From Grifola frondosa (Eukaryota > Basidiomycota > Agaricomycetes > Polyporales > Grifolaceae), in NCBI GenBank assembly GCA_001683735.1, contig LUGG01000013.1:62001-126000 (forward strand): a DNA stretch of 64,000 nt. Direction: 5' to 3'. Position 1 is the stretch's first letter. Every line of letters begins with the position of its first letter. A program made the translations under genes and the position numbers. Below, in pieces: positions 1 through 12,179 of the stretch. The notes beneath the pieces are model-generated. The model searched no databases, was not told the DNA's origin, and saw only the letters and a list, made by a program, of their open reading frames with translations.

Positions 1-1760
1 CCCGCAATCGTGCGTCATCAGTATGCCAGCTGCTGAAGTGAGAGTGAACAGCAGGGCCCGCAACGGTCGCTCGCAGGAACGCGCAGAAGATGTAGAGTGC
101 GTCGTCCCATACAAACATAGTTCCATCTGACCGTAAGATTTCAAGGCACAGGTGGCTCCTCGGAGAAATCATTCACGCTGGCCTCGACCTGTGCAGGTAG
201 TGCGGGGAAGATGATAGAATGATTTGGGCTTGCCGCGAACACTTTACATGGCCCTTCGGATGTTTTATACAATACTTTGATCATTCGACTTGGAACAGCA
301 ATTACGTGAGGGACGTCTTTGTACGACTAAGTCATTCGGGGCCTAGAGTTTAGCCAATGCTGCAGGATTGGTCAGGACGCCGCGACCGTTCATCGCTCGA
401 AGCCCGCATGATTCACTCACATTGCACAATGCGAGTACACCAGCAAAGGCACTTCGGTGCTGAATATAGCGACATCGATGCAATCTGCCGTTCCCCGTCG
501 GCAGGTCAGCTACTAGTCAGGGCAGAATACGTAGCTTCGAGAAATTGCACACAGAAGTGGAGATGATGAGAACGACGCGAGCGCGCACGCACCCAACACG
601 GTCGGCTAAATATACGATGACGACTGTGTGAGTAGGTGAGTGTGATCAGGTGGACAGTGAGATGGCGTTGGTGAGAGCGTAGGGTGTGATAGCAGATACA
701 TTAGTCGAATATGGATTTGTGAATGAAAGATGGCGCATATTGAGGGAACGCGCGAGGGGACCGCCTAGGACGGGTAGAGTGCAGCCAAAGCCAAGCAAAG
801 TCGAAAGGAGCTCAAAAGTGGCGTAGTAGTACATATATGTCCTCCGCTTGTTCACAGCGTGCGATCTAATTGGATCTGGTGTTATCTGGTATGCCACATG
901 CAATCCATCAGCAGGCTTGTGCATGAGAAGAATGACGTACGGATGGAACACAAACTCTAACGCCACCCGAACCTGGCAAAGTGGATAGCGAAGGGTTGTG
1001 TAGGAGACATTGAAAGCGATAAGCAAGAAGGAGGAAGTGGTCAGGTGGTAGGATGGAAGAGAGGAGGAGACCCGGCGGGAGGAGGACGGTGGCTGACGAT
1101 GTTCGTAGAAGAAATGGGAGGAATTTCCGTAAGCAGGAAGGCCGGTGCCGGGCGCCTAGTCTGGCGGGCCATAAGAGACTGGAGTCACGGCGAGGGCGAC
1201 GCTCACGTTGGCTCACGCTTGGCCCACTCAGGAGAATTCCCGCCATTGTCGTCGCCAGTGTCGTCGCGAGCATGTCTCTGTCGCCCACAACATCCATCGA
1301 CTACGACGGCCCCTCGGGCAAGCGACGACGGACAAGCTTCTCTGTGAACACGAGTGTCGGGATGAGATCCGACATGGGTTCGCAGCACGACGCGCCGGGC
1401 GGGCAGGCGGGCCCTGCAGCCGTCCAGCCTGCGCACATTCCGAAGCGGGGCGCACGCGCCTGCACGAACTGTCGGAAGGGAAAGAATAGGTGCGAAGGAG
1501 AGGTCCGTCTTCCCGTCATGTCGTCTGCCGCCGGTTCCCTCACCCGCCATCTTGCCTCTCTGGCCCGTCCCTCCGCCCGGCCCGGCTCAGGCTCCTTGTC
1601 GTCGCTGCCAGTTGAGCGGCACCCCTTGCATCTTTGAGAAGCCAGAGAAGAAAAATGTGCAGGTCATGTCCAACGCCAGCGTTGAGTGAGTAGCCGTTTG
1701 CTTGTTGCAGCGCAGCACTCTTGCTCACCACTTCCGTTCGCACTCAAGACGACTCTCACG
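1..1760. repeat. Left arm of a large inverted duplication (TF promoter and 5' exons)
   Basis: This segment reappears in reverse orientation at about 29,530-30,885. Matching landmarks include the stretch around 360-560, found again near 30,345-30,540, and the stretch around 830-1,010, found again near 29,880-30,050. The similarity begins at the window edge, so the duplication probably extends further left. Bases 1-1,271 contain no gene I can support. On the minus strand around 60-210 there is a short open stretch (containing LRSDGTMFVWDDAL) that could belong to a gene running off the left edge, but its frame is broken in the other copy. The rest is treated as TF promoter and flank. Confidence 0.75.
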
Positions 1761-4447
1761 CCTGGAGGGACAGTATCTGGTATGTATCCTCACCCTATCG
1801 TCGTTTTTCAGGCTGACTGCCACCCTTTCGTCGGTCGTCGCCGTCGTCGTCATCGACGTCGTCTCTAGGTCATGCAGAGCCAGATGATAGGCATGCAATC
1901 CTCCCTCGACCGCATCCTCTCTGCTGTACAGTCCCAAAACCAGGCATTGATCCAACATCCAGTCTATGCCACCAGCACTTCGCGCGATAGCCCCATCCTC
2001 CCACCCCCGCTGCCCTCTATACGCAGCCATGTCGACATGTACAACTCTCCAGGCGGTCAAGACGGGTCCTCGCGTCCCAGGTTCCCTCCTCTTCCAGGCT
2101 TTGCTCCCCCAGTATGTCCTCCTACTCTATTTGAAGCCGTGATCGACTCATTGCTACGTAGCCGCACAAGTATGCAACGTACGGCATCGTACCGAGCACT
2201 GCGCCCTCCTCAGACGACGAGTCCGAGGACACCCTCCCCCGCTCAACCCTCAACGCCCCAATCGAGGCGCTCCAGGGGCTCGCCAACGCTGCTGCGGAGG
2301 CTGCCGCCGCCCCGTCCAATTCCCCTCCCAGGCGAGTTACTCTGACATGTTGCGCCTGCTGACTGCTCACATGACCCGTCCAGAGTTAAGAAGCGCAAGC
2401 GCGCAGAGCCGACACCCCGCAATGCGTTCCCCCATGTCGTCGAGAAGGTGAGTTTGTCCTATCCGAGATTCTCTACACAATCACGGATTCGGCACAGGGT
2501 CTTGTCTCTGACGCAGAAGCCAGAGAGCTTTATCACATGTGAGCGAGTGCCCGTCGCGCCTTTCTCCTGACGTTCACCTTCGAGCCCAGCTTCTTCTCGG
2601 GATGCCACATCTTTATTCCAGTATTCGATCCTAGCTATGATACCTATGAGGCGCTCATGGAGCGCACGCCTTGGACGTTCGACGCGATCCTCGCTATCGC
2701 AGCCAAAATCCGCAGCGGGACAGGCCCGCTTATTCCCGCGTTCTATCGCTGTCTCGAGGAGGCGCAGGGCATCGCGCGCTCGTCGCTTTTCGGGCCCGTC
2801 GTGCGCAAGGAGGCAGTCCAAGGTATGTTTTTGTGTATACATGCGCCATATATGCTATGGGGCTGATGGGAGTTTGCGCGTGGGGTCTAGGAATGCTGTT
2901 GCTTGCCGCGTGGAGCACGAATGGATGGCTCCCGAGTGGACATGCGATGCGCATGGCGCTGGATTTAGGCCTGCACCGTGCGCTGGAGAAGCTAGCAGAT
3001 GATGGCGGCAAGAAACGGAGTGAAGAAGAAGAAAGAAATCTCGGTGGGCATCGGACTCTCTCACACTGTCTAACTTCACGTCCCTCACACTGTATTCAAT
3101 GTCACAGTTGTGTCCGCGCGGATCTGGCTATGTCTCTATTGGTTTGACCACCAGTACGTTGCTTTTCAATGACACCGTGCACACTCTGAATTTGGCAGCA
3201 GGATGAGCCTGGGTACCGGTCGTCCGATCGTCCTTCGTGACGAGAGCTCGATCAGACATTGTCGTATCCTGCTCTCGCACCCCATGGCGTCCCCCACGGA
3301 CGTGCGCCTGGTCTCCCAGGTTGAACTGATCGCGCAAAAGAGTACGTGTGGCCGTCATCATGACTTCATCCCTTCCTGCTCATATGCTGGTGCAGCGCAA
3401 ATCTATGAGACCCTCTCCCCGCTGAATGGTCAAGTGAATCATAATACGCTTGCGTTCATCCGGCGCGCCAACATCGCGCTCGACAAGTGGTTCGCGGACT
3501 GCGACGAGCTCCATCGTACGCACCTCATTGTTTCTCGTTACCGGTTGCCATGCAGATGCTAACGGCCTCTACAGGACAGACGATGGGCGAAGATGCGCTG
3601 ACGCGCAAGATCCTGACAGGCGAACTACACTACGCCAAGTTGTGGCTCGTCTGCGTAGCGCTGCGCGGCGTGTCGTGGGACAAGATGCCATTCGAGCAGC
3701 GCGAGCTCGCGTTCCAGGCCAAGGACGCCGCGTCGAACTGCATCATGAATCTGCTCGACTCGCCCATTTACAGGTGCGCCCCGCCCCCCTCGCGTGCCGC
3801 GGACTCAGTGCTGAGAGATCGCACAGGGCGGCGCTGCGGTACGCCGTGCACGACAGCCTGGTCATGGCGGCTTTCTCCGGGCTCTTCCTGTTGAAGATGG
3901 CTAACCTGTTCCCCGCGGAGCTTGATCTCGGCGCGATCACCGTACAGGTCGAGCAGCTCGCAGAGTTGCTCTCTGACGTCGCTGCGGAACGGTGCGCCCC
4001 TCTCGCCCGTCTCCCTCCTCTTCGCGCGTGCGCTCACTTACATCCAGGTATGCGCTCACGCTGCGCATCATGCTCGCGAACCTGCGGCGCAAGATGGGTG
4101 GCGCCGAACGGGATGTCGCCGGGCGCGGAGCAGCCGATGATGCCGCCGCGCCGTCGTTCCCGACCCGAGGCATCATCTCGCCGCCCGCGTTCACCGTGGA
4201 GGAGCTCGGCACGTGGGCGGGCGACCGCGGGATGTTCAACCCGTCGTCGATCCCGCTGTGGCTGCAGGAACAGGTGTGTGCTCGTGCGCCCGCTCCTGGG
4301 TTGAGTGGCTTGCTCACGGATGCGTGTCCCATGTAGAGTTTGACGGATCTCGGGTTACCCGTGAATGGCTCGGACGGGATATTTTTGCAGATTGGGAATA
4401 CGAATGGGTGGATGGGCGATTTTCCACAGATGCCGGAGGCGTGGTGA
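1272..4447 (+). CDS. Zn2Cys6 fungal-specific transcription factor
   Basis: This is a nuclear DNA-binding regulator with the classical binuclear zinc cluster. Exon 1 (1272-1502) ends in CTNCRKGKNRC and exon 2 (from 1591) supplies PCRRCQLSGTPC, giving C-x2-C-x6-C-x5-C-x2-C-x6-C across an intron. Exon 3 (1749-1779) and exon 4 (from 1869) encode a linker and short coiled coil (RLSRLEGQYL, then MQSQMIGMQSSLDRI). A Ser/Asp/Ala-rich stretch and a basic KKRKR patch follow. The middle, around 2600-4050, matches the fungal_trans regulatory domain in style (FIPVFDPSYDTYEAL; ALDLGLHRALEKLADD; LAFIRRANIALDKWF). The last exon (from about 4336) ends in GDFPQMPEAW and a stop. The ATG at 1272 gives an N-terminus with a basic KRRR stretch; a longer upstream ORF is open but lacks family character. 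About ten introns are needed and no break was seen. The target pathway is unknown. Its 5' part is duplicated at 29.5 kb and its 3' end is copied into the downstream array. Confidence 0.85.
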
Positions 4448-5340
4448 ATGCGGTTAGGTTTGATTATAGTGAGTTGAGGTATTGTGGGACTCGGACGGCG
4501 TTGTTGCACTACTGTTCCTGTGCTAGTGGTCGCACGTGGCGCATTGTATATCTGTTGCTGATGATGTGTGGTTTGTTTGTTTGTTTTATATCATGCGCGT
4601 TGGATGTGCAATGATTTTGTACTTGACTGCGAGGAGATCGCATGTTTGCAGAGGGCGGGTTCTGGCGTTGTTCACTTGCGCCGTTCGTACGAGCGCGACC
4701 GTTGTACTCCTTGTTCTGCAGATAGCCATGGGGGACGGGTTGCGTTTGCATCTCGACGGAGTACTGTGGCAGGAGTCGTCGAGATGCTGCCAGATCCGAC
4801 GTGATCGATATAATATCTGTAGATCAAAATGATCGGTTTGAATGTACTGTACTTGTACCGCGGCGGTGACCTGCCAGTGGGAGTAGTACTCGGTTGTCAA
4901 CAGTCGTGCGCAACACGAAGTGCATGCTTTGGCATTCACGTTATACGAAGAGAGGGAGCACCTCAGGCGGCAACTCGTAGATCTGTGGCAACTGCGCTGG
5001 CATGACTAAATTCGTGCGGTCCTACGCTATCGCAGTACGTTCGTAATTTTGTAATTTGACTGCCGTGCTACTGGATATCTTTTCTAGTCCAATCTTACTG
5101 ATTGATCTTCATGACCTGGTGCGCATGCATTGACACAGGGTTCGCCAGATCTGGTAGGATAGACAGTTACTGATATCCTGCCAGTGGTACCCATGGAATC
5201 CGCTCATCTTGATGATTGTTGTTTTGAATGCGACTGTTCCTTCCTGGTCTCATTACATTGGTGCGTATCAAGTTCACGCGTTTAAACGAGGTTATGCGGA
5301 GGACAGCGAGGATATCTCAGTGCGGTGATGTTATCCTTGA
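4448..5340. other. TF 3' flank and spacer before the array
   Basis: No gene is supported here. Bases 4448-4870 resemble the segments embedded in the downstream repeat units, so this is probably the source of those copies (3' UTR and flank). From about 4900 to 5340 the sequence leads into the first DUF6533 promoter. Confidence 0.6.
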
Positions 5341-5344
5341 GGGT

Positions 5345-5353
5345 GGATATAAC
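5345..5353 (+). promoter_or_regulatory. TATA box of DUF6533 copy 1
   Basis: GGATATAAC lies 83 bp upstream of the ATG. The same box (GGATATAAG, AGATATAAG or AGATAAAAG) recurs 61-71 bp upstream of copies 2, 3, 5, 6 and 7. It is missing from copy 4. Confidence 0.6.
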
Positions 5354-5427
5354 AGTAAGAGCTCTCCATCTGAGTCCATCTCTCCTAAAGCATTGCCCTA
5401 AGTCTCTCAAACTAAGTACCTCATATC

Positions 5428-7108
5428 ATGTCGTCTGCCATCAGCGCAGAAGAGGATCAGCAACTGTGGGTGGTGCCCACTGCAATCTTTCCTCATCTGA
5501 TATATCCTGTTGTACAGTTTCATCGAAATATGTTGCTTTGCATCGGCAACCGGTCAGCAATTCACTCAGGATCTCCATTCATTTTCTCATTCACATTCAT
5601 CGCAGCTCTCCTAGTCTATGAGTATCTAATCACGTTTGATCGTGAATATCAACTCGTCTGGAAACGACCATTTTCGGCGGCCACCCTCCTGTTCTTGCTC
5701 GCAAGATACTCTACCTTTCTAGTGAATATTCTTGACCTTCCGACTATATATCCACTCTCAAAAAGGGTACAGATCTTACCCTAAATTTGCTAGAGATTGT
5801 CTTAGTTCACTTAAAATTCCCAGAGTTGTTCCGTATTGAGCTGGTTGACGACAGCTTTGGAGCTGCTTTTCATTTTTATTGTGGCCGGTGAGTGCCCGTT
5901 GACCCCATGATATCCTCTCTTACGACTGGTCGGTGTTATTTCCGCGCAGCATTCTCAAGTCTCCGAGCGTATGCGTTGTCTGGTCGTCGATGGCAGGTTG
6001 GTTCATTGGCATTCACCCTGTCGCTGGTCCGCTTCGGCATTGAACTGGTGAGCCCTGTCCTCTGCATTGAGCTTGATGTGTAATTAAAGCGTGACACATG
6101 CTCCTAGTTTGGGTATGTGCAGGAAGTAGTGATTGTAGCTCCACCTCCCATCAATTGCACAACAGTCTTTCTGCCCTCACCAGAGCTCATACACATGTCA
6201 GTGAAATTCACACATGTTACTGTGTCTCATCGGCTGAATCCGTGCGTCATATAGATGTATGTATTGCCATCAGACTCATACTGCCCAAGCGCTCCGCTCA
6301 CGCCGTGATACTCCCAGTGGCATATGTAGAGCGTGCAACGACAATCACTGCAGACCTAATTGTGCTTGCAGTAACTGTACACCAGACATACTGGAGAAGT
6401 CGAGGTGCCGCAGAGGCTAATCTCCGAACACCGTTGCACACTTTGATGTTGAGGGATGGTCAGTACTTATTCCTGCCTCGATATATGTGCCGACCTGATG
6501 CAGTTCCATCAGGTACAATATATTTCTTGTAGGTAACCGATAGTCGATATAACGCTGATGTTATTTTAACACCCGTGCACCTCATAGAGTCTTGTTGATC
6601 TTGAACATTGGAGATATTATACTGATATATTTGGGAGAAACCTTTGTAAGTAGATTCGTCTCGCGTCGGTGCTAATATTCACTTGCGGGACCTCCGTACC
6701 ATCATCAGGAAGGCTCCTCATATATCGCCTTGTTCGTCGACCCGTAAGTAACATCAATTAATTACTATTCATTTTTGTTTCTGTTGATATCCGTCATCGT
6801 ACAGAATCACGGCAATCATCATATCACGGTTTATGCTCAACCTCCGTGAGGTCGAAGCATCGCAATGCGGCTCAGAAGATCCGAGTCGCCCATCATCTGT
6901 CGGCTCTCTCCAGTTTGCGGCTTTCATCGAACCCCTCGGTGCTCCTCTAGAGCACGATTTCTCGTTCTCTGCGATCGATCCCGCTTCCTTGGATGACCAG
7001 CAAGACGATGAAGAGAGCTGGCACGAGGGTGTAATCAATATCGATGACGAAGTGGCGTCAGATGACGCTAGCGTTGTGTCGTGGCCCATTCCATCCATCC
7101 AGGAGTAA
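5428..7108 (+). CDS. DUF6533 multi-pass membrane protein, copy 1
   Basis: This is a predicted integral membrane protein of the DUF6533 family, which is expanded in Agaricomycetes and has no assigned biochemical role. About ten short exons splice to roughly 350 residues. Exon 1 (5428-5465) encodes MSSAISAEEDQQ. Exon 2 (5518-5552) joins in frame to exon 3 (5606-5766), which holds the signature YEYLITFDREYQLVWKR followed by a hydrophobic helix. Later exons give LRAYALSGRRW, a helix ending in VHQTYWRSRGA, TPLHTLMLRDG, and a last helix running into SRFMLNLREV. The acidic cytoplasmic-type tail after SRFMLNLRE differs from all other copies (ends in PIPSIQE), so this is the most divergent member. All splice sites look canonical. 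Long ORFs that read through introns here are artefacts, because exon 2 frame is conserved between copies only when the introns are removed. Confidence 0.85.
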
Positions 7109-7359
7109 GCTATCGGACTGAGGTATACTTTCGGTACGTTTATCCTCTTCCTCGTCGACGTCGAATGTATGCTGACGCTGATTTGTCCATACTAGAATTG
7201 GAGCGCGTTGAGGTTGGTTGCGATCTTGGACTACGATGGATGTCGTAATTTATACGTGCCTGCTGCTCCATGATATGGAACTACGTGAATCCAGAGTGAT
7301 CCTATTTCTGACTTGTGAGGATCATTTCTGGACGAAGAGGTGGCTCAGTCATTCAGCTG

Positions 7360-9770
7360 AATGGTAGAGAACACTGAATAAGGTCACATTTAACACGAAT
7401 TTTGGAGGTAGGCCTATAGTGAATCACGAAAAAAGAAACACGCATCAATGTTGGCGCCGATGCTGTTATACCAGATGCCAACTCCACTCTCCACCAACTC
7501 TCAGAGACTGACAGCAGGCAGAGTATACCGGGGTGAGATCGTGCGCTGAAGCACGAGCCAAAAGCGAAATGTACGTATTGCAAGTATGAGATACACCGCG
7601 GCCGAACCCTGGTCGGACTCGACAGCGTGCTGGCGAGGAATGTCTAGAATGGCTGCGCAAACACACAAAGTACGTTAGCATCCCCCGTAGATGTCGACAG
7701 CAAGCTGAGACTGTAATAAGTACGCACGAGATGAGACGGTGGTCAGCCGTTGTATGTACACCACATTTGCGGATTGGGAACACGAATGGGCGGATGGGCA
7801 ATTTTCCGCAGATGCCCGAGGCGTGATGAATGCATTTATTCATAGTACTTCTGAGTTGAGATGCAGTTGGGAACCGGGCGGTGCTGTCGCGCCACCGTTC
7901 ATGAGTTGGTGGTCGCACGGGGCACGATATATATTTGGTGCTGCTACCGTGCGGCTTGTTTGTTTTCATATCGTAGCTGTTGGACGTTTAACGGTTTTGT
8001 ACGCGACTGCGGGGTTCATGTATTTTCAGAGGGGCGGATGGTGACCTGGGTGAGCAAGCCGTCGCGCACAAGTGAGATCGCGATAATTCGGCAGTGTCAA
8101 GAGCGGCGGATTCCGTTCGCATGATGGCGTGATCTCAAGTGATCGGTTTCGAAGGTTCGCTGCAAAAATTCAAATGAGGTGTCAGACAAGCTAGCATTCG
8201 TGGATCACTTGTGTACAAACCCGGTCTATGTGAGTTCAACGAATTCTGGATTTGAGGCCGCGATATTTGTTCGGTTCGAGCGATGTCGTCTCCCCGCAAG
8301 GCTCGTCGATGCGCCCTAGAACTAGAGTGCGTTTGTTCATTGCAATCTTAGAATGCTGGAGATGCAGCACTTTACAACGACCTTCCACTGTATAGTCTCT
8401 TGTACAGAACTATGCAAATCCGGAGTATCACGGTTGTCTACATTTTGGGATCGTCCAACTTGTGCGGGTGAGGAAGTGACCGCGTCGTTCGATGGATGAG
8501 AGAACGATGACCAAATGATCTTTGATTCATATTTTGTATGTATCATTTTTGACATGTCAACTGAATCAAGACGAGCAAAAAGACGAATACCAATGTTTGC
8601 AACGCCAGATGCCCGTCCAACGACCCGACTTGACAGCCTGACAGAGCATACCACAACCATCATGCGTGATGTCATGCACGAGAAGTTAGCTGGAATATAA
8701 GATACTATGAATATAAGACACACCATAGTCAAACACTGGTCGTCGTTCACCGTCTAGAGCACTGGCGAGGGCCACCATGGGTGAATGCTCAGATACGGAA
8801 AATGGATCAGTATCCGGTATAGATATTGACTACAGGCTTAGCATGTAGTGAGCACGCACAAGACGAGATAGTCGTCAATATACAGTGGTTGTGCGCACGC
8901 AGAGGGTGCCGCGCGCGGTATGAGATATCTGAAGATCAGGCGCGATCACAAAGATGCCTCGAACGTGCTGAGGCCTGGCGACGGACATGAAACACAAGCT
9001 GTGCAATCGCAGGTGACGACTAGTGCCGGACATCTGACGTGATGTTGCGCCATGGCATCAGAAATTACTGTATTGGTAGGATGGCAGTGTACGGGTACGT
9101 ACCGTAGTATGCGCAAGCGGCTGCGTCTTCAGACGACGAGCACGATGATGGCACTAACTAGCAGGGACTCCGAGAAGCTTCTCTAGCACGACGAGGCCTG
9201 CCGCTGCGTATTCAGCACTTTTCTAGTTCGACCTTGGATGACCGCGTACTCGTAGGTGCAAAACTCGTATTCCGGCGGAAGCATACATCAGGCCGAAATG
9301 CTTCGGTTTTGCATATGTAGTCGATAAGAGGCACTGAAGAGGGGATCTGGAGCACAACAGTAGAATGTGAGCCAGTCGGAGACGTGCAACCGCGCATGCT
9401 TATGGTACGGCCGGTACTAGCATAAGGGATAGAAAGGTGAGGCTATAAGCAAGGGGCTGGCCACTCCAAAAACAAGAGAGCGATAACTAAGAGCAGGACA
9501 GCGTGTATCTGAGAGACATGATGCATGACCGCTGAGTCCTGACAACAGAAGATGCAGTAGCCCCGGGACTCGGATGCTCTTTCAAAGCTGTCCGTAGGAC
9601 TGAGCGGCAAACAAAATCGACACACGAAGGATGTCGAGAAGCAATAATATTTGAGCGAGAGGGAAGAGAGAAGAGCTGGAGCGGCCACGCTGCTACGCTA
9701 CGGAAGCGCATGGCATCACGTGGAGCATTCACGATCTCGATGGCCATGACCGCCCAGCACTGCTGCGATG
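7360..9770 (-). other. Conserved minus-strand candidate gene, unit 1 (probably decayed)
   Basis: The block lies tail-to-tail with DUF6533 copy 1 and head-to-head with copy 2. Its predicted 5' part (about 9,770-9,200) encodes a hydrophobic stretch (HAVLLLVIALLFLEW) and then DYICKTEAFRPDV. Further blocks lie near 8,340-8,750 (ASGVANIGIRLF) and near 7,420-7,660 (RYTLPAV...GIWYNS). The same blocks recur in every unit with many synonymous-looking changes, which argues for coding ancestry. In this unit one added base near 9,230 breaks the frame that stays open in unit 3, and a TF-derived segment sits in the middle. I do not recognise the family. It could be a degraded multi-exon membrane protein or simply a conserved non-coding part of the repeat. 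Confidence 0.35.
7768..8165 (+). pseudogene. Copy of TF last exon and 3' flank, unit 1
   Basis: From GATTGGGAACACGAATGGG onward the sequence follows 4,390-4,860 downstream of and including the TF C-terminal codons, including the equivalent of GDFPQMPEA. No other TF exon is attached, so it cannot make the regulator. It lies on the strand opposite the surrounding candidate gene. Confidence 0.7.
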
Positions 9771-10357
9771 TGGAACAGTCCCATTTAGCGACTTAACCAC
9801 TCACCGTGGCTGATGCACAGGCTGTGCCTCAGGTTGCACAGGCGTATGTGTTCACCCATGGTTGGGTTGTCCATCTGCAACCGTAGTCATGCACCTCCCC
9901 CGGCCGTCTCAGTGTCATATCGACTATGAACAACAGAACATACTGTGGTTGGCCAGATCGTTGTTCATCTTGCTGATGTCCAGGATGGTTCGTATGATAC
10001 GGTATTCTCGTGTATATACCGGTTCTTTATGGGTGCGGTGAAATCTACTCGTCTCAATTCCTCATGCATACGACGAACTTTGATTGTTTCCTCGGATCCT
10101 TGGGGACCCGATATATGCAGGCATCTTTAGTGAACACTATCACCAATGTTTGGATATGGAGCCACGGCTACTGAGACGAATTGCTCCAAGCTATCCTACT
10201 TAATTTGCTGTCTCGATACATTGGTACGTCTTGTTCCAGCATTTCGTTCTTGTAGTCGAATGGTGCGGGGATATCATAGTACAGACATGATCAATCAGAT
10301 CATGATTTCTACACACAGCGAGGCTCAGTGCAGTGATGTGATGTCGTCCTCGAGGGT

Positions 10358-10366
10358 GGATATAAG
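10358..10366 (+). promoter_or_regulatory. TATA box of DUF6533 copy 2
   Basis: GGATATAAG lies 71 bp upstream of the ATG and matches the box in the other copies. Confidence 0.6.
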
Positions 10367-10428
10367 AATTAGGTCTCTTCGTCTCTCCCCAAGCATTCAA
10401 TCTCAAGTCTTTCGAACTACCTCATATC

Positions 10429-12118
10429 ATGTCATTCACTATCACCGCCGAAGAGGATCAGCAACTGTGGGTAATGTTCACCACAATATTTCCTCATTTA
10501 ATGCTATATCCTATCGCACAGATTCATCGGAATCTGTTGTGGTGTATCGGCGACCGGTCGGTGGTTCACTTAAGATCTCCAGTCATTTCTCACTCCCATT
10601 CATCACAGCTCTCCTGGTCTATGAGTATCTAATCACGTTTGATCGTGAATATCAACTCGTCTGGAAGCGTCAATTTTCGGCGGCCACCTTAATATTTTTG
10701 CTAGCAAGATATCCTATTATTCTAGTGAATATTCTCCAGCTTCCTACGATACATCCATTGTCAACAAGGGTACAGTTCTCATCCTATTATTGGAGACTGT
10801 CTTAGCTTACTTAAACTTTCCAGAGTTGTTCTGCATTGAATTGGTTGCTGACAGCTTTGGGTTTGCTCTTCGTTTTGCTTGTTGCCGGTGAGTCCCGGTT
10901 GGTCATATGATATTCTCACCTCTAACTGACCATTCATGTTCTATAAAGCATTCTCAAGTCTCCGAGTGTATGCATTGTCTGGTCGTCGATGGCAAATTAC
11001 TGCATTGGTATCTATCTTATCACTGGTCCCCATCGGCATTGGACTGGTGAGCCCTTCCCTCTGCATTGAGCTTGGCGTGTAATTCAAGTGCCGCACATAC
11101 ATCCAGTTTCTGGATGTGCAGCAAGTAGTGGTTGTAGCTCCACCTCCCATCAATTGTGGAAAAGCCTATTCCAGCTCACCGGAGCTCGTAAACACGTCAG
11201 TGAAGTTCGTCCATGTCACTGCATTTTATAGACTGAACACATGTATCATATAGATGTATGCATTGCTATCGGCCTCATACTATTCAAGTGCTCAGCTCAC
11301 ATTACACTGTCAGTGATGTATGTAGCTCGTGCGACAGCACTCACTGTGGATATACTTGCACTTGCCGTAACTATACACCAGACATACTGGAGAAGTCGAG
11401 GTGCCGCAGAGGCTAATCTCAGAACTCCGTTGCACACTTTGATCTTGAGGGATGGTCAGTATCAATTCCTGCCTCGATATATGTGCTGACCTGATCAAAC
11501 TCCGTCAGGCACGATATACTTTTTGTAGGTTACGAATAGTCAAGAAAGGCATGATGTTATTTTGACAACCATGCACCTCATAGAGCCTTGTTGATCTTGA
11601 ACATTGCAGATATCATATTCGTATATTTGGGAGAAGATTTCGTACGTAGATTTGTCTCGCATCCGTCTCGATATTCACTCACGGGACCTATGTATCGTTA
11701 TCAGCGTGCTGTCTCGGATATCGGCGAGTTCATCGATCCGTAAGTAACCGCAATTGATCTTTTTTTTCATTTGGGTCTCTTTTGATATCTGTTATCGTAC
11801 AGAATAACATCAATCATCATTTCACGGTTCATGCTCAATCTCCGTGAAATAAATACGCCCGTCAACAGCAGCGAAGACCCAAGTCAATCATCGTCGGCTC
11901 GCTCGATCCGCTTAACAACCTTCATTGAACCTTTCGGTGCACCTCTCGACCACGAGTTCTCGTTCGCTTCCATGGATCCTAATGTCGCGGACGATGAAGA
12001 AGCGGACCAAGGGACCGGGGACGAGAACGCGCTGCGCAGGGACGAGGAAGTGGTATCGGGCCTGGCCAGCATTCCTGAGTTGTCTGAATTCAGCTCAGTG
12101 GTAGAGAATAATGTATAA
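10429..12118 (+). CDS. DUF6533 multi-pass membrane protein, copy 2
   Basis: It has the same exon plan as copy 1. Exon 1 encodes MSFTITAEEDQQ. Exon 2 follows an acceptor at ...ATCGCACAG, and exon 3 carries YEYLITFDREYQLVWKR and FLLARYPIILVNIL. The later exons give LRVYALSGRRW, VHQTYWRSRGA, TPLHTLILRDG and SRFMLNLREI. The C-terminal tail is acidic and Ser-rich (NSSEDPSQSSS; DDEEADQGTGDE) and ends at a stop at 12,116. The frame is open through all inferred exons, so this copy looks functional. The segment 10,478-10,790 is almost the same as 19,868-20,190 in copy 4, suggesting exchange between copies. The role of the family is unknown; membrane location is inferred from hydrophobic helices. Confidence 0.85.
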
Positions 12119-12179
12119 TAAGATCACATGGAATCCGAATTTTGTAGGTAGCTAGGTCGATATTGACTCACGTAGTACA

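Noticed and set aside
10146..10805. 219-residue plus-strand ORF covering the start of DUF6533 copy 2
   Set aside because: It reads through the promoter and two introns; the spliced frame from the ATG at 10,429 is the one conserved across copies.
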